Under the pieces are notes generated by a model that was not told the origin of the DNA, searched no databases, and worked only from the letters and a program-made list of their open reading frames with translations. From contig JAFTPX010000008.1 of assembly GCA_017463065.1 (NCBI GenBank), positions 1 to 44,418 on the forward strand: a stretch of DNA of 44,418 nt, read 5' to 3'. This DNA comes from Clostridia bacterium. Lineage in GTDB: Bacteria > Bacillota > Clostridia > Oscillospirales > CAG-272. Below are positions 24,405-32,462 of this stretch, piece by piece. The position numbers and the translations under genes are program-made. Positions within the stretch are counted from its first letter, which is position 1. Each line of letters begins with the position of its first letter.

Positions 24405-25757
24405 TTACTTCTCCCGCGTGGACATGACGGCGGAGAGAATCTGCGCCGTGTCGCCCCGTGTCAGGGTGGCAAGGGGGGCAATGCTTCCGTCGGCAGATGC
24501 CATGATCCCCATGGAATTCATGGCGTACACCGAGGACTCTGCCCATGCGGGAATCTCCGAGGAATCCGCAAACACGGGCTTTACGGTAGGCGTTGCCGCA
24601 TTCAGCATATTGCCGAGGATCACTGCTGCCTCGGCACGGGTAATGGCGCGGTTGGGAAAAAAGCGGAGAACCCCGCCTTCCCCTGCCTCTCCCTTGACAA
24701 ACCCCAGCTCATAGGCGGCGGCGACGTAATTCTTCATTTCACCGGGGGGGATATCACTGTCGTCGGCAAAGACCGTACGGGAAACCGTTGTCAGCTCGTT
24801 CATGCCCATGGCGTTCATTGCCATGACCAGAAATTCACCGCGGCTGACGGCTTGGTTGGGGTAAAAATAGGTTTGGGAGCCAATCTGGGTGCCGCTCATG
24901 ATTCCCGCCTCGGTCATGGTCAGCGCCGCGTTATAGGCGGGGGAATCCAGCATATCCGCGTAAACCACCGAGGTGGAGGGCTTCTTTACGGTCAGGGATA
25001 CGGTGGCGGCGGCACTGTAATTGCCGTAGAGATCCCGTGCCACGTAGGTAAAGGAATCCTTCCCCGAATAGTTCTCCCCGGGGGTAAAGGTGTACGCGCC
25101 CGTTTGTCTGTCGGTGAGGATCAGAATTCCCGTTTCGGGATAGGACACGATCTCAATGAGGGTTTCGTCTCCCTCGGGGTCGTAGCAGGGGAGCGTACCG
25201 TAGAGGGTTACGTTGCGGTGGGTGCTGACGTTCAGCGAAGTCTCGGGGACCATGCTCAGCGTGGGGCTTTGGTTGACGCGATCCAGAAGATAGAGCTTGC
25301 AGGTCATCTCCACGGGGGAGCCGTTGACCCGAAAGCGGAAGGACGAGGAGGTAATGTTCGCGCCGCTTGCCACGTAGGTCAAGAGGGACAGGTTCCCGTC
25401 CTGAACGGTCTGTCCGTTGTTAACCACCGTGGTCCCGACCCTCAGCTCGCCGTCGGTGACGGGGGGCGTTTGGGTAATGGTGACGGAGGACACCTTGGAC
25501 AGATTCATAGCTCTGGCAAAGTCCTCGCCGTCAAATTGGATCTGATTGCCCCGCAAGCCTGCCATTGCCATACTGTTTTGCTCTGCCAGCACGCAAAGGG
25601 CGGGGGAGACGAGCACCTCGTTTTTGGGGGCGGCGGCGACCGTCAGAGAGGTGGGTGAGGCAAGGAGCAACAGGGCGAGTCCAATGGAAAACAGCGTAGT
25701 TCCTCTCCTTGGGCGTTTGGTTCTTTTCTTTCTTGAGATCGAGCGATCATTCTTCAT
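24405..25757 (-). CDS. SLH-domain envelope protein with a cadherin/Ig-like domain
   Basis: This 450-residue exported protein starts with a very basic signal peptide (RKKRTKRPRRGTTLFSIGLALLLLASP). The central part has an Ig/cadherin-like domain ending YTFTPGENYSGKDSFTYVARDLYGNYSA, seen in tandem Big_9-type repeats. Three S-layer homology repeats form the C-terminal third: GIMSGTQ..FYPNQAVSRGEFLVM, LGFVKGE..FFPNRAITRAEAAVIL and MGIMASADGSIAPLATLTRGDTAQIL. SLH domains bind pyruvylated secondary wall polymer. The ATG at 25757 follows GGAGGAG; an in-frame TTG at 25799 lacks such a site. The cargo function is unknown. Confidence 0.88.
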   Translation of the reverse strand: MKNDRSISRKKRTKRPRRGTTLFSIGLALLLLASPTSLTVAAAPKNEVLVSPALCVLAEQNSMAMAGLRGNQIQFDGEDFARAMNLSKVSSVTITQTPPVTDGELRVGTTVVNNGQTVQDGNLSLLTYVASGANITSSSFRFRVNGSPVEMTCKLYLLDRVNQSPTLSMVPETSLNVSTHRNVTLYGTLPCYDPEGDETLIEIVSYPETGILILTDRQTGAYTFTPGENYSGKDSFTYVARDLYGNYSAAATVSLTVKKPSTSVVYADMLDSPAYNAALTMTEAGIMSGTQIGSQTYFYPNQAVSRGEFLVMAMNAMGMNELTTVSRTVFADDSDIPPGEMKNYVAAAYELGFVKGEAGEGGVLRFFPNRAITRAEAAVILGNMLNAATPTVKPVFADSSEIPAWAESSVYAMNSMGIMASADGSIAPLATLTRGDTAQILSAVMSTREK

Positions 25758-25823
25758 AGGGATACTCCTCCGTATATGTTGAATTTCTTCCTTCTTCAAA
25801 ACAAGTCTATCGAGTCGAGGGGG

Positions 25824-25852
25824 ATTTTATGACTTTTACGGTGTTTTTTCAA
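25824..25852 (-). promoter_or_regulatory. Promoter of the SLH gene
   Basis: On the minus strand TTGAAA (25847-25852), a 17-bp spacer and TAAAAT (25824-25829), about 65 bp before the start codon. Confidence 0.6.
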
Positions 25853-25936
25853 AAAGATTTCCAAAAGCTCTTTCTTTTTTTGATAAAATGTATTAGAATA
25901 TAGGTAAGAAAGCAGTCAAAGACAGAGGAGGGCACG

Positions 25937-26425
25937 ATGAGAGAGTCAAAAACGGGAATTTGTTGCTTTACGGGACATCGTGAGATTGCCGACGGGCATC
26001 TGACGCAATTGCCGCAAAGCTTGGATCGGGTACTGGAGGAGCTGATTGCCGAGGGCGTGACGGTATTTCGGGCGGGTGGCGCCATGGGCTTTGATACCAT
26101 TGCCGCCCTGAAGGTGCTGGAGAAAAAGAAGAGCTATCCCCACGTCCGTCTGGAGCTGTATCTGCCCTGTCGGGATCAGACCAGAGGCTGGAGCGAGACC
26201 GGCAAGCACGCCTATCAGTACGTGCTGGAGCGTGCGGATTCCTTCGTCTATTTGCGGGAGACGTACGTGAAGGGCTGTATGCACGAGCGGAATCGGGCGT
26301 TGGTACAGGGAGCGGACGTGTGCGTGACCTACTGCGTATCGAATATGGGCGGCACGGCGTATACCGTGGGATACGCAAGGAAAAACGGGCTTCGTCTGAT
26401 CAATCTGGCGGATCGGATGGAGTGA
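25937..26425 (+). CDS. SLOG-family (YpsA/DUF1273-like) protein
   Basis: This 162-residue protein matches the SLOG/YpsA-like Rossmann fold: the N-terminal CCFTGHRE motif, GGAMGFDTIAALKVL (nucleotide-binding glycine loop), YLPCRDQTRGWSE and a C-terminal GGTAYTVGYARKNG. SLOG proteins are thought to bind nucleotide-derived ligands; B. subtilis YpsA affects cell division. The gene is single, between the SLH gene (divergent) and mscS. GAGGAGG precedes the ATG. The molecular role cannot be given. Confidence 0.85.
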   Translation: MRESKTGICCFTGHREIADGHLTQLPQSLDRVLEELIAEGVTVFRAGGAMGFDTIAALKVLEKKKSYPHVRLELYLPCRDQTRGWSETGKHAYQYVLERADSFVYLRETYVKGCMHERNRALVQGADVCVTYCVSNMGGTAYTVGYARKNGLRLINLADRME

Positions 26426-26528
26426 TACATTCATATAAAATTCAAAAAATAGAAAAAATTTAAGGTTTCCCTTTTGGGTGTTATATGATATCATAGAGTT
26501 TGTAAATCAAAAAACAAAGGAGAACGCA

Positions 26529-27338
26529 ATGATAGAAACTCTTTTAAACAAATTGGTTGAGATGTGCGCCAACGTAGGCGGAAAGCTGTTGGCGGCAATT
26601 CTCGTTCTCGTGGTGGGCTCGATCCTCATCAAGTGCTTGATGAAGGCGCTTTGTAAGAGCAAGCTGAGTAAGCACGCCGATCCTACCGTGCATAATTTCT
26701 TGATAAATCTGATCCGAATCGGACTGTACGTGCTGCTGATCGTGACCATTATTGCTATTATGGGCGTGCCCATGGCATCGGTGGTTGCCGTGATCGCCTC
26801 TGCCGGTGTTGCGGTGGGTCTTGCGTTGCAGGGGTCGCTGAGCAATTTGGCGGGCGGCATTATGCTTCTGATCTTCCGTCCCTTCAAGCTGGGGGATTTT
26901 ATTGATGCCAGCGGCTTCTCCGGCTCGGTGACGGATATCGGCATTTTCTACACCACCCTCAAAACGAGTGACAACAAGTCCATCACCATTCCCAATGGAT
27001 CGCTAATGAACGACACCGTGACCAATTACTCGGCACATGATACCCGCCGTTTGGATCTGATCTTTAGCGTTGCATACGGCACGGATGTGGAAAAGGTAAA
27101 GACCATTCTTTTGGAGGAGTCAGGCAAGCATGAGAAAGCAATGAAGGAGCCCGCTCCCTTCTGCCGTCTCTCCAAGCAGAACGCCAACGGACTGGATTTC
27201 GTGCTTCGCGTATGGGTGAAAAACAGTGATTACTGGCAGGTGAATTTTGATCTTTTGGAGGCGATCAACAATCGCTTTGCTGCCGAGGGCATCGAGATTC
27301 CCTTTAGTCAGATGGACGTTCATGTTAAGAATAAATAA
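26529..27338 (+). CDS. mscS: Small-conductance mechanosensitive channel (MscS family)
   Basis: This 269-residue channel relieves hypo-osmotic stress at the cytoplasmic membrane. Three membrane segments are followed by the pore-lining TM3 (VVAVIASAGVAVGLALQGSLSNLAGGIMLLIFRPFKLGDFI), the MscS hallmark. The beta domain follows (GFSGSVTDIGIFYTTLKTSDNKSITIPNGSLMNDTVTNYS). Length is that of the core MscS. The ATG at 26529 follows AAAGGAGAAC; an earlier in-frame start lacks a site. A hairpin-pair terminator follows. Confidence 0.96.
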   Translation: MIETLLNKLVEMCANVGGKLLAAILVLVVGSILIKCLMKALCKSKLSKHADPTVHNFLINLIRIGLYVLLIVTIIAIMGVPMASVVAVIASAGVAVGLALQGSLSNLAGGIMLLIFRPFKLGDFIDASGFSGSVTDIGIFYTTLKTSDNKSITIPNGSLMNDTVTNYSAHDTRRLDLIFSVAYGTDVEKVKTILLEESGKHEKAMKEPAPFCRLSKQNANGLDFVLRVWVKNSDYWQVNFDLLEAINNRFAAEGIEIPFSQMDVHVKNK

Positions 27339-27371
27339 TCAGATCGACGCAGAGCTGCGTGAGGATGCGTT

Positions 27372-27441
27372 GAGAGGAGCTTCTTTCGAGAAGCTCCTCT
27401 CAAACTCCCTTGAAGAACTTGCCGGCAGGGAGGTTCTTTTT
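27372..27441 (+). repeat. Composite hairpin repeat, copy 2, acting as the mscS terminator
   Basis: Hairpin A has 13-bp arms at 27372-27384 and 27389-27401 with loop TTCG. Hairpin B starts at AAGAAC (27413) and ends at GTTCTT, followed by a seven-T run. The element is in the opposite orientation to copies 1 and 4. Confidence 0.85.
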
Positions 27442-27519
27442 TTGTTGATCGCTTAGTTCTCCGCCGTGAATTTTGCGGTGTGCGTTTTGGGATTCCAAGC
27501 TGTTTTTTCCACAAAACGC

Positions 27520-27548
27520 TTGACAAACCTTCTCCTTGGATATATAAT
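27520..27548 (+). promoter_or_regulatory. Promoter of the SGNH hydrolase gene
   Basis: TTGACA (27520-27525), a 17-bp spacer and TATAAT (27543-27548). The -35 box is embedded in AAAACGCTTGACAA, shared with two other promoters. Confidence 0.88.
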
Positions 27549-27580
27549 GAAGCTGTTTGATGGATAGGAGGAAAATCGAC

Positions 27581-28219
27581 ATGGAAATCAAAAACAAAAA
27601 GATCAATTTTCTTGGTGACAGCATCACCGAGGGGGTGGGTGTCAGTGCCCCTGAATTCAAATACGTAGAGGTGTTTGCCCGCAAATTTCAGCCTGCCGTG
27701 GCGCGGAATTACGGAATCAGCGGCACTCGCTTTGCCCGCCAGTCCAGCCCCACGGTAGACAATCCCCGTTTTGACTTGGACTTTTGCTCCCGCGTGGCGG
27801 AAATGGACCCCGATGCGGATATCGTGGTCGTCTTTGGCGGAACGAATGATTACGGTCACGGCGACGCGCCCATGGGTTGCTTTGAGGATCGGACGCCCGA
27901 TACCTTTTACGGTGCTTGCCACACGCTGATGAGCAGTCTGATCGAGAAATATCCCGAGGCGACCATTATCTTTATGACCCCCTTGCACCGCGCGACGGAG
28001 CGGCGGAAGGGAAGAGAGCCGCTTGGCGCCTTCGTTTCGGTCATTCGTGAGGTGGCGGAGTTTTACTCTCTGCCCGTTCTGGATCTGTACGCCGCGGCGG
28101 GTATTCAGCCTCAGCTCGCGTGTCAGCGAGAAAAGTACGCCCCCGACGGCTTGCATCCCAATGATGCGGGCGCGGCAAAGCTTGCCGACCGCCTCGGCGC
28201 GTTTCTGTTGGGACTGTGA
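27581..28219 (+). CDS. SGNH/GDSL hydrolase
   Basis: This 212-residue esterase-type hydrolase has block I FLGDSITEGVG with the catalytic Ser, block II with the Gly oxyanion residue (NYGISGTRFA), block III VVFGGTNDYGHG with the Asn, and block V DGLHPNDAG with the catalytic Asp-x-x-His. No signal peptide is present, so it acts in the cytoplasm. Substrates of this family range from acyl esters to acetylated sugars. The ATG at 27581 follows AGGAGG. It has its own promoter and terminator. Confidence 0.92.
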   Translation: MEIKNKKINFLGDSITEGVGVSAPEFKYVEVFARKFQPAVARNYGISGTRFARQSSPTVDNPRFDLDFCSRVAEMDPDADIVVVFGGTNDYGHGDAPMGCFEDRTPDTFYGACHTLMSSLIEKYPEATIIFMTPLHRATERRKGREPLGAFVSVIREVAEFYSLPVLDLYAAAGIQPQLACQREKYAPDGLHPNDAGAAKLADRLGAFLLGL

Positions 28220-28236
28220 GTAGAAACGGACAAACA

Positions 28237-28272
28237 AAAATCGGCAGAAATATCGTATTTCTGCCGATTTTG
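28237..28272 (+). terminator. Terminator of the SGNH hydrolase gene
   Basis: The arms AAAATCGGCAGAAATA and TATTTCTGCCGATTTT form a perfect 16-bp stem with a 3-nt loop. Confidence 0.9.
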
Positions 28273-28279
28273 CGGTATC

Positions 28280-28456
28280 ATGATGGGGATGGAAATGGAA
28301 GAATTGAAAAATCGAAAACACACAAGATTGGAAGGCGCGGATTATAGTGCCGGATTGTTTTTCTTAACGATATGCACCAAAGAAAGGCAGTGCATCCTCC
28401 CTCACATTGTAGGGACCGGCGTCCCCGACGGTCCAAAATGCCCCCTCGATGGATAA
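28280..28456 (+). pseudogene. N-terminal remnant of a REP-associated tyrosine transposase (Y1/RAYT type)
   Basis: The 58-codon frame contains RKHTRLEGADYSAGLFFLTI followed by CTKERQCILPHIVG. This closely follows the start of RAYT/IS200-like Y1 transposases (R-x-x-R-L-x-G-x-DYS, then a YF/FF-hT-I-CT segment). The frame ends soon after VPDGP, before the HUH motif and the catalytic Tyr, so it cannot be an active transposase. No ribosome binding site is evident. The stretch GGGACCGGCGTCCCCGACGG within it can fold on itself. The next feature is the terminator of the gene on the opposite strand. Confidence 0.75.
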
Positions 28457-28464
28457 AAAATCAA

Positions 28465-28500
28465 AACAAACACCCGACAGACCACTGTCGGGTGTTTGTT
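28465..28500 (-). terminator. Terminator of the VanY-like gene
   Basis: The 16-bp arms AACAAACACCCGACAG and CTGTCGGGTGTTTGTT enclose ACCA. On the minus strand the stem is followed by TTGATTTTTTA. Confidence 0.88.
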
Positions 28501-28510
28501 CGGTATGAGA

Positions 28511-29506
28511 TTACTTCGTCGTCGCGGCGGAGGAGGTATCGACGGTTACGATGTAGCCGCCCATATTATCGCCGCTGACGGTGTAGTTGTACTTAGTGGG
28601 AACCACCGCTTCCTCGGTAGAGGACAGATAATACATATTGTATTTCACGGTGTTGCCCTTCGCGTCCTTCACGGAAACGGTCAGGGGTCTGGATGCTGTA
28701 GGCTTATTGGTCTGGAACAGAGCCAGATAGTCCGAGAAGGTCTTGTTGTTGTTCTTCATGTATGCCGCGTGAGCGACGCCAACGTAACGGAAGACGTTCT
28801 CCTCACCCTCCGCGGTGGATGCCTGAACAAAGCCGTACTTGTAGGCGTTCTCATAGATCCACTGATATACGCCTACGCCCTTCTTCGCGGTGCTGTCGTA
28901 GATCGAGGTCTCGTCATTTTCCGTACCCTTTTCCTGCTGGCATATAATCAGACCCGTGGCGGATTTCAGCGCGGCATCCGCGGCGGAGGAATATTCCTTG
29001 GCGGACACACGGCCTTGCAGCCAGAGGTTACCCGTTTTATAGTCTGCCTGATCCTTTTGCTCCGTATGGAATGCGATGACCATGGCGTTGAAAGCGTCCA
29101 GCGTTTCCTGAGTGATATTGATCATGTCGTAATCGCCGCGGTAAAGGTCGGTGTTGGTCTCGGTGTCCTTTGCGCGTAGATTGGGCTGAGGCTGTACCGT
29201 AGCGGTGGCAGCCGCGTAAGGATGGGTATCGTCGATGACCAACAGCGTTCCCGCGTTGACCGAGTAGCCTGCCTCGGCGAGGTTGGCGGTGGTATATCCC
29301 GTCGGGATCTTGGTTCCCGTTTCGTCACCGCTTTCCGTGCCGTCGGGAGCCTTGTTTTTAATTGCCGTTGCGATAGAGCCGATCATCAGGGCGATCAGGG
29401 CAACCGCAAGCAGAGCGGCGGTTGCGCAAACAGCCAAGGCAGCAAGACGCTTTTTGTTTTGCTGTCTGACACTTCCGCTGTTAAAGTAATCTGAAAGAAA
29501 TTTCAT
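28511..29506 (-). CDS. Membrane-anchored VanY-like (M15B) protein lacking zinc ligands
   Basis: This 331-residue protein has one N-terminal membrane anchor (residues about 20-48) and an outside domain like D-Ala-D-Ala carboxypeptidases of family M15B. The match is clear at VYQWIYENAYKYGFV (about 213-227) and FRYVGVAHAAYMKNNNKTFSDYL (about 239-261). In active members the zinc site is SEHQTGLAVD and EPWHYRYVG. Here they read KSATGLIIC and EENVFRYVG, so His becomes Ser182, Asp becomes Cys189 and His becomes Val238. It is probably a pseudoenzyme. It lies 65 bp after pnp with an intercistronic hairpin between. GGAGGAT precedes the ATG. Confidence 0.82.
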   Translation of the reverse strand: MKFLSDYFNSGSVRQQNKKRLAALAVCATAALLAVALIALMIGSIATAIKNKAPDGTESGDETGTKIPTGYTTANLAEAGYSVNAGTLLVIDDTHPYAAATATVQPQPNLRAKDTETNTDLYRGDYDMINITQETLDAFNAMVIAFHTEQKDQADYKTGNLWLQGRVSAKEYSSAADAALKSATGLIICQQEKGTENDETSIYDSTAKKGVGVYQWIYENAYKYGFVQASTAEGEENVFRYVGVAHAAYMKNNNKTFSDYLALFQTNKPTASRPLTVSVKDAKGNTVKYNMYYLSSTEEAVVPTKYNYTVSGDNMGGYIVTVDTSSAATTK

Positions 29507-29534
29507 CGGGAGATCCTCCTGTTTTATTGTTGGA

Positions 29535-29557
29535 GTCGGGAGACGGCGTCTCCCGAC
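29535..29557 (-). promoter_or_regulatory. Intercistronic hairpin between pnp and the VanY-like gene
   Basis: The 10-bp arms GTCGGGAGAC and GTCTCCCGAC have a 3-nt loop. No T-tract follows on the minus strand, so read-through into the downstream gene is possible. Confidence 0.65.
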
Positions 29558-29571
29558 GGGGCTTGCGAAAC

Positions 29572-31686
29572 TTACTCGGCATCCTTGATGGAGAAGTCCA
29601 TGCGGCCCTTCTTGTCCAGACCCATGTACTTGACCTTGACTACGTCACCCAGCTTCAGAACGTCCTCCACCTTTTCGATGCGGCGGGGAGCGATCTTGGA
29701 GATGTGGACCATGCCTTCCTTACCGGGGGCGTATTCCACGAAGCAACCGAATTCCTTGATTCCCGTGACGGTTCCCGTATAAACGGCACCAACCTCGGGC
29801 TCGAATACGATGGCGTCGATCATTGCCTTGGCGGCAGCTGCCTGCTCGCCGTTAACGGCTGCGATGCAGATGGTTCCATCGTCCTCGATGTCCACTTTGG
29901 CACCCGACTCGGCTACGATCTTCTGAATCACGGAGCCGCCCTTACCGATGACCTCTCGAATCTTGTCGGGGTCGATCTTGAAGGAGGTCATCTTGGGTGC
30001 GTACTTGGAGACCTCCGCTCTGGGAGCGGGGATCGCCTTGAGGATCACCTCGTCGATGATATAGTCGCGTCCCACGTGGGTCTGTGCCAGAGCCGCCTTG
30101 ATGATCTCGGGGGTCAGACCGTCGATCTTCAGGTCCATCTGAATGGAGGTGATACCCTTATGAGTACCCGCTACCTTAAAGTCCATATCGCCGTAGAAGT
30201 CCTCCAGACCCTGAATGTCCAGCATGGTATCCCAGCTTCCGTCCTCGGCGGTGATCAGACCGCAGGAGATTCCCGCAACGGGAGCCTTGATCGGCACGCC
30301 CGCGTCCATCAGAGCCAGCGTCGATCCGCAGACCGAGCCCTGAGAGGTGGAGCCGTTAGAGGAAACCACGTCGGAAACCAGACGAATGGCGTAGGGGAAT
30401 TCCTCGGGGGAGGGGAGAACGGGGATCAGGGAACGCTCAGCCAGCGCGCCGTGACCGATCTCACGTCTGCCGGGGCTTCGGGTGGACTTTGCCTCACCCG
30501 TGGAGAAGCCGGGCATATTGTAGTGGTGCATATATCTCTTTTCGGTCTCGCTGTCGATCCCGTCCAGCATCTGCGCTTCGGAGAGCATGCCGAGGGTGGC
30601 GGCGGTGAGAACCTGTGTCTGACCTCTGGTAAAGAGTCCCGAGCCGTGAACGCGGGGCAGGATGCCCACCTCGCTTCCGAGAGGACGGATCTGATCCATT
30701 CTTCTGCCGTCCACGCGCTTCTTGTCGACCAACAGCCAGCGGCGAACGATCTTCTTTTGGATCTTGTAGATCAGCTCGTCCATCATGGAGCCGATCTCGG
30801 GGTATTCCTCACCGAACTCAGCAAGGATTGCGTCGGTGATCGGAACCACCTTTTCGTCGCGGACATTCTTGTCGTCGGTGTCCAGCGCCTCCATCATATC
30901 CTTCTCGCAGAAGGCGAAGACCTTATCGAACATTTCGTGATCCAGCTCGCAGGAGGGATAGTCGAACTTGGGCTTGCCGATCTCGTCGATGATGGCGTTG
31001 ATGAAGCCGAGGAGCTCCTTGATCTCCTCGTGTGCCTTCATGATTGCCTCGAACATGGTGTCGTCGTCCACCTCGTTTGCGCCTGCCTCGATCATGACCA
31101 CCTTATTCATGGAAGCGGCAACGGTCAGCTGAAGATCGCTCTTCTTCTGCTCTGCCTCGGTGGGGTTCACGATCAGCTTGCCGTCAACCAAGCCCATGAA
31201 TACGCCGCCGATGGGTCCGTTCCACGGAATATCGGAGATTGCGAGGGCGGTGGACGCGCCGATCATTGCGGTGATCTCGGGGGAGCAGTCGGGGTCAACC
31301 GACATGACGGTCAGGGTCAGGGCAACGTCGTTGCGCAGATCCTTGGGAAACAGAGGACGGATGGGGCGGTCGATCACACGGGAGGTGAGGACTGCCTTCT
31401 CGGAGGGCTTACCCTCTCTCTTCAGATATCCGCCGGGGATCTTGCCCGCCGCGTACATTCTCTCGTCGTAGTCAACCGAGAGAGGCAGGAAATCGATGCC
31501 GTCTCTGGGCTTTGCGGATGCGGTGGCGCAGCAGAGGATCACGGTGTCGCCGTAGCGAACGAGAACCGATCCGTTGGCAAGACCTGCCATTTTGCCCGAC
31601 TCGATGACGAGGGGTCTGCCCGCGAGGGTGTAGTGGAACTTCTTGTAATTTTTGAATTCCATGGGTGTGCTAATGGTCTGTGACAT
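29572..31686 (-). CDS. pnp: Polyribonucleotide nucleotidyltransferase (PNPase)
   Basis: This 704-residue phosphorolytic 3'-5' exoribonuclease has two RNase PH-like domains (the first with YAAGKIPGGYLKREGKPSEKAVLTSRVIDRPIRPLFP, the second with FTRGQTQVLTAATLG and KSTRSPGRREIGHGALAERSL). A KH domain follows (IDPDKIREVIGKGGSVIQKI), then a C-terminal S1 domain (GAVYTGTVTGIKEFGCFVEYAPGKEGMVHISKI). Length is normal. GGAGGT precedes the ATG. It follows rpsO in the widespread rpsO-pnp order. Confidence 0.98.
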   Translation of the reverse strand: MSQTISTPMEFKNYKKFHYTLAGRPLVIESGKMAGLANGSVLVRYGDTVILCCATASAKPRDGIDFLPLSVDYDERMYAAGKIPGGYLKREGKPSEKAVLTSRVIDRPIRPLFPKDLRNDVALTLTVMSVDPDCSPEITAMIGASTALAISDIPWNGPIGGVFMGLVDGKLIVNPTEAEQKKSDLQLTVAASMNKVVMIEAGANEVDDDTMFEAIMKAHEEIKELLGFINAIIDEIGKPKFDYPSCELDHEMFDKVFAFCEKDMMEALDTDDKNVRDEKVVPITDAILAEFGEEYPEIGSMMDELIYKIQKKIVRRWLLVDKKRVDGRRMDQIRPLGSEVGILPRVHGSGLFTRGQTQVLTAATLGMLSEAQMLDGIDSETEKRYMHHYNMPGFSTGEAKSTRSPGRREIGHGALAERSLIPVLPSPEEFPYAIRLVSDVVSSNGSTSQGSVCGSTLALMDAGVPIKAPVAGISCGLITAEDGSWDTMLDIQGLEDFYGDMDFKVAGTHKGITSIQMDLKIDGLTPEIIKAALAQTHVGRDYIIDEVILKAIPAPRAEVSKYAPKMTSFKIDPDKIREVIGKGGSVIQKIVAESGAKVDIEDDGTICIAAVNGEQAAAAKAMIDAIVFEPEVGAVYTGTVTGIKEFGCFVEYAPGKEGMVHISKIAPRRIEKVEDVLKLGDVVKVKYMGLDKKGRMDFSIKDAE

Positions 31687-31713
31687 AAGAAACCTCCAAA
31701 AAATATTGATTTG

Positions 31714-31790
31714 ATCTCACAGGGTTTAGCACTTAATTCCATGCCATTTCGGCAAATGGCACGCAATTAACTGCTAAAACAATGTGAGAT
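31714..31790 (-). promoter_or_regulatory. Long segmented hairpin in the pnp leader
   Basis: Five nested complementary segments pair in order: ATCTCACA/TGTGAGAT, TTTAGCA/TGCTAAA, TTAATT/AATTAA, TGCCATTT/AAATGGCA, around loop CGGC, with short internal loops between. It ends about 28 nt upstream of the pnp start codon. It resembles the RNase III-cleaved leader stem through which E. coli PNPase represses its own mRNA; that role is inferred here. Confidence 0.7.
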
Positions 31791-31870
31791 GGTTACAAAA
31801 GTAGGATATACAAGTATTTGCCGATATAAACCTGATTGATTCCAGTCCACTCAGGCTAAAATAAGAGTAA

Positions 31871-31909
31871 GGAGTGAGGAGTCGAGACGTCTGCTCCACT
31901 CTTCACTCC
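31871..31909 (-). terminator. Hairpin downstream of rpsO
   Basis: GGAGTGA/TCACTCC, GAGT/ACTC and GAG/CTC pair with single mismatches around a 7-nt loop. The minus-strand 3' flank TTACTCTTATTTTAG is only modestly T-rich, so this is a weak terminator or a processing stem. Confidence 0.6.
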
Positions 31910-31923
31910 GACAACTATTGAAA

Positions 31924-32187
31924 TTACTTTCTCAAGTTCAGCTTTTCGATGATCGCGCGGTAACGCTCGATATCGGTCTTCTGCAGATAGCCCAGAAGGT
32001 TTCTTCTGTGACCGACCATTTTCAGAAGGCCGCGGCGGCTGTGATGGTCCTTGTGATTGGACTTCAGATGCTCGGTGAGGTTGTTGATTCTGTAGGTCAG
32101 AAGCGCGATCTGAACCTCGGGAGAACCTGTGTCGCCCTCGTGGGTAGCATACTGCTCAATAATTGCCTGCTTTTCGTCTTTCAGCAT
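31924..32187 (-). CDS. rpsO: 30S ribosomal protein S15
   Basis: This 87-residue protein binds 16S rRNA in the platform of the small subunit. Conserved segments include [51 protein letters not shown], which covers the whole S15 signature. The start at 32187 ([10 protein letters not shown]) follows AAAGGTG; the open frame further upstream is untranslated leader. Confidence 0.98.
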   Translation of the reverse strand: MLKDEKQAIIEQYATHEGDTGSPEVQIALLTYRINNLTEHLKSNHKDHHSRRGLLKMVGHRRNLLGYLQKTDIERYRAIIEKLNLRK

Positions 32188-32302
32188 TGTTTTCACCTTT
32201 CCGCGAATACTCGCAATAAAATTTATCACTAACACAGACGTCGGCGGGTGAAATGCTGCGCTGCAGCTTGATCCGATGCCCGAGCTAATGACACGTGTAG
32301 TT

Positions 32303-32331
32303 ATTATAACACGAAATTTCCTCTTTGTAAA
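32303..32331 (-). promoter_or_regulatory. Promoter of rpsO(-pnp)
   Basis: On the minus strand TTTACA (32326-32331), a 17-bp spacer and TATAAT (32303-32308). The leader is about 110 nt, long enough for S15 autoregulation, but no specific fold was identified. Confidence 0.85.
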
Positions 32332-32386
32332 TAGTTTTTTGAATTTTTCTTCGAAAATTCTTATATTTGTTGCAATTTGGCAAAAA

Positions 32387-32420
32387 TGTTGTTGACATCT
32401 CAACAACAATGTGGTAATAT
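32387..32420 (+). promoter_or_regulatory. MarR promoter with overlapping palindromic operator
   Basis: TTGACA (32392-32397), a 17-bp spacer and TAATAT (32415-32420) form the promoter, with a TGn extension. A perfect inverted repeat with 9-bp arms TGTTGTTGA and TCAACAACA (32387-32395 and 32400-32408, spacer CATC) covers the -35 box. Its size and place fit a MarR dimer site for autorepression. Confidence 0.8.
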
Positions 32421-32462
32421 ATAAAGAGTAGAAGATAATTTTTTCAAAAAGGAGGTGTCATA

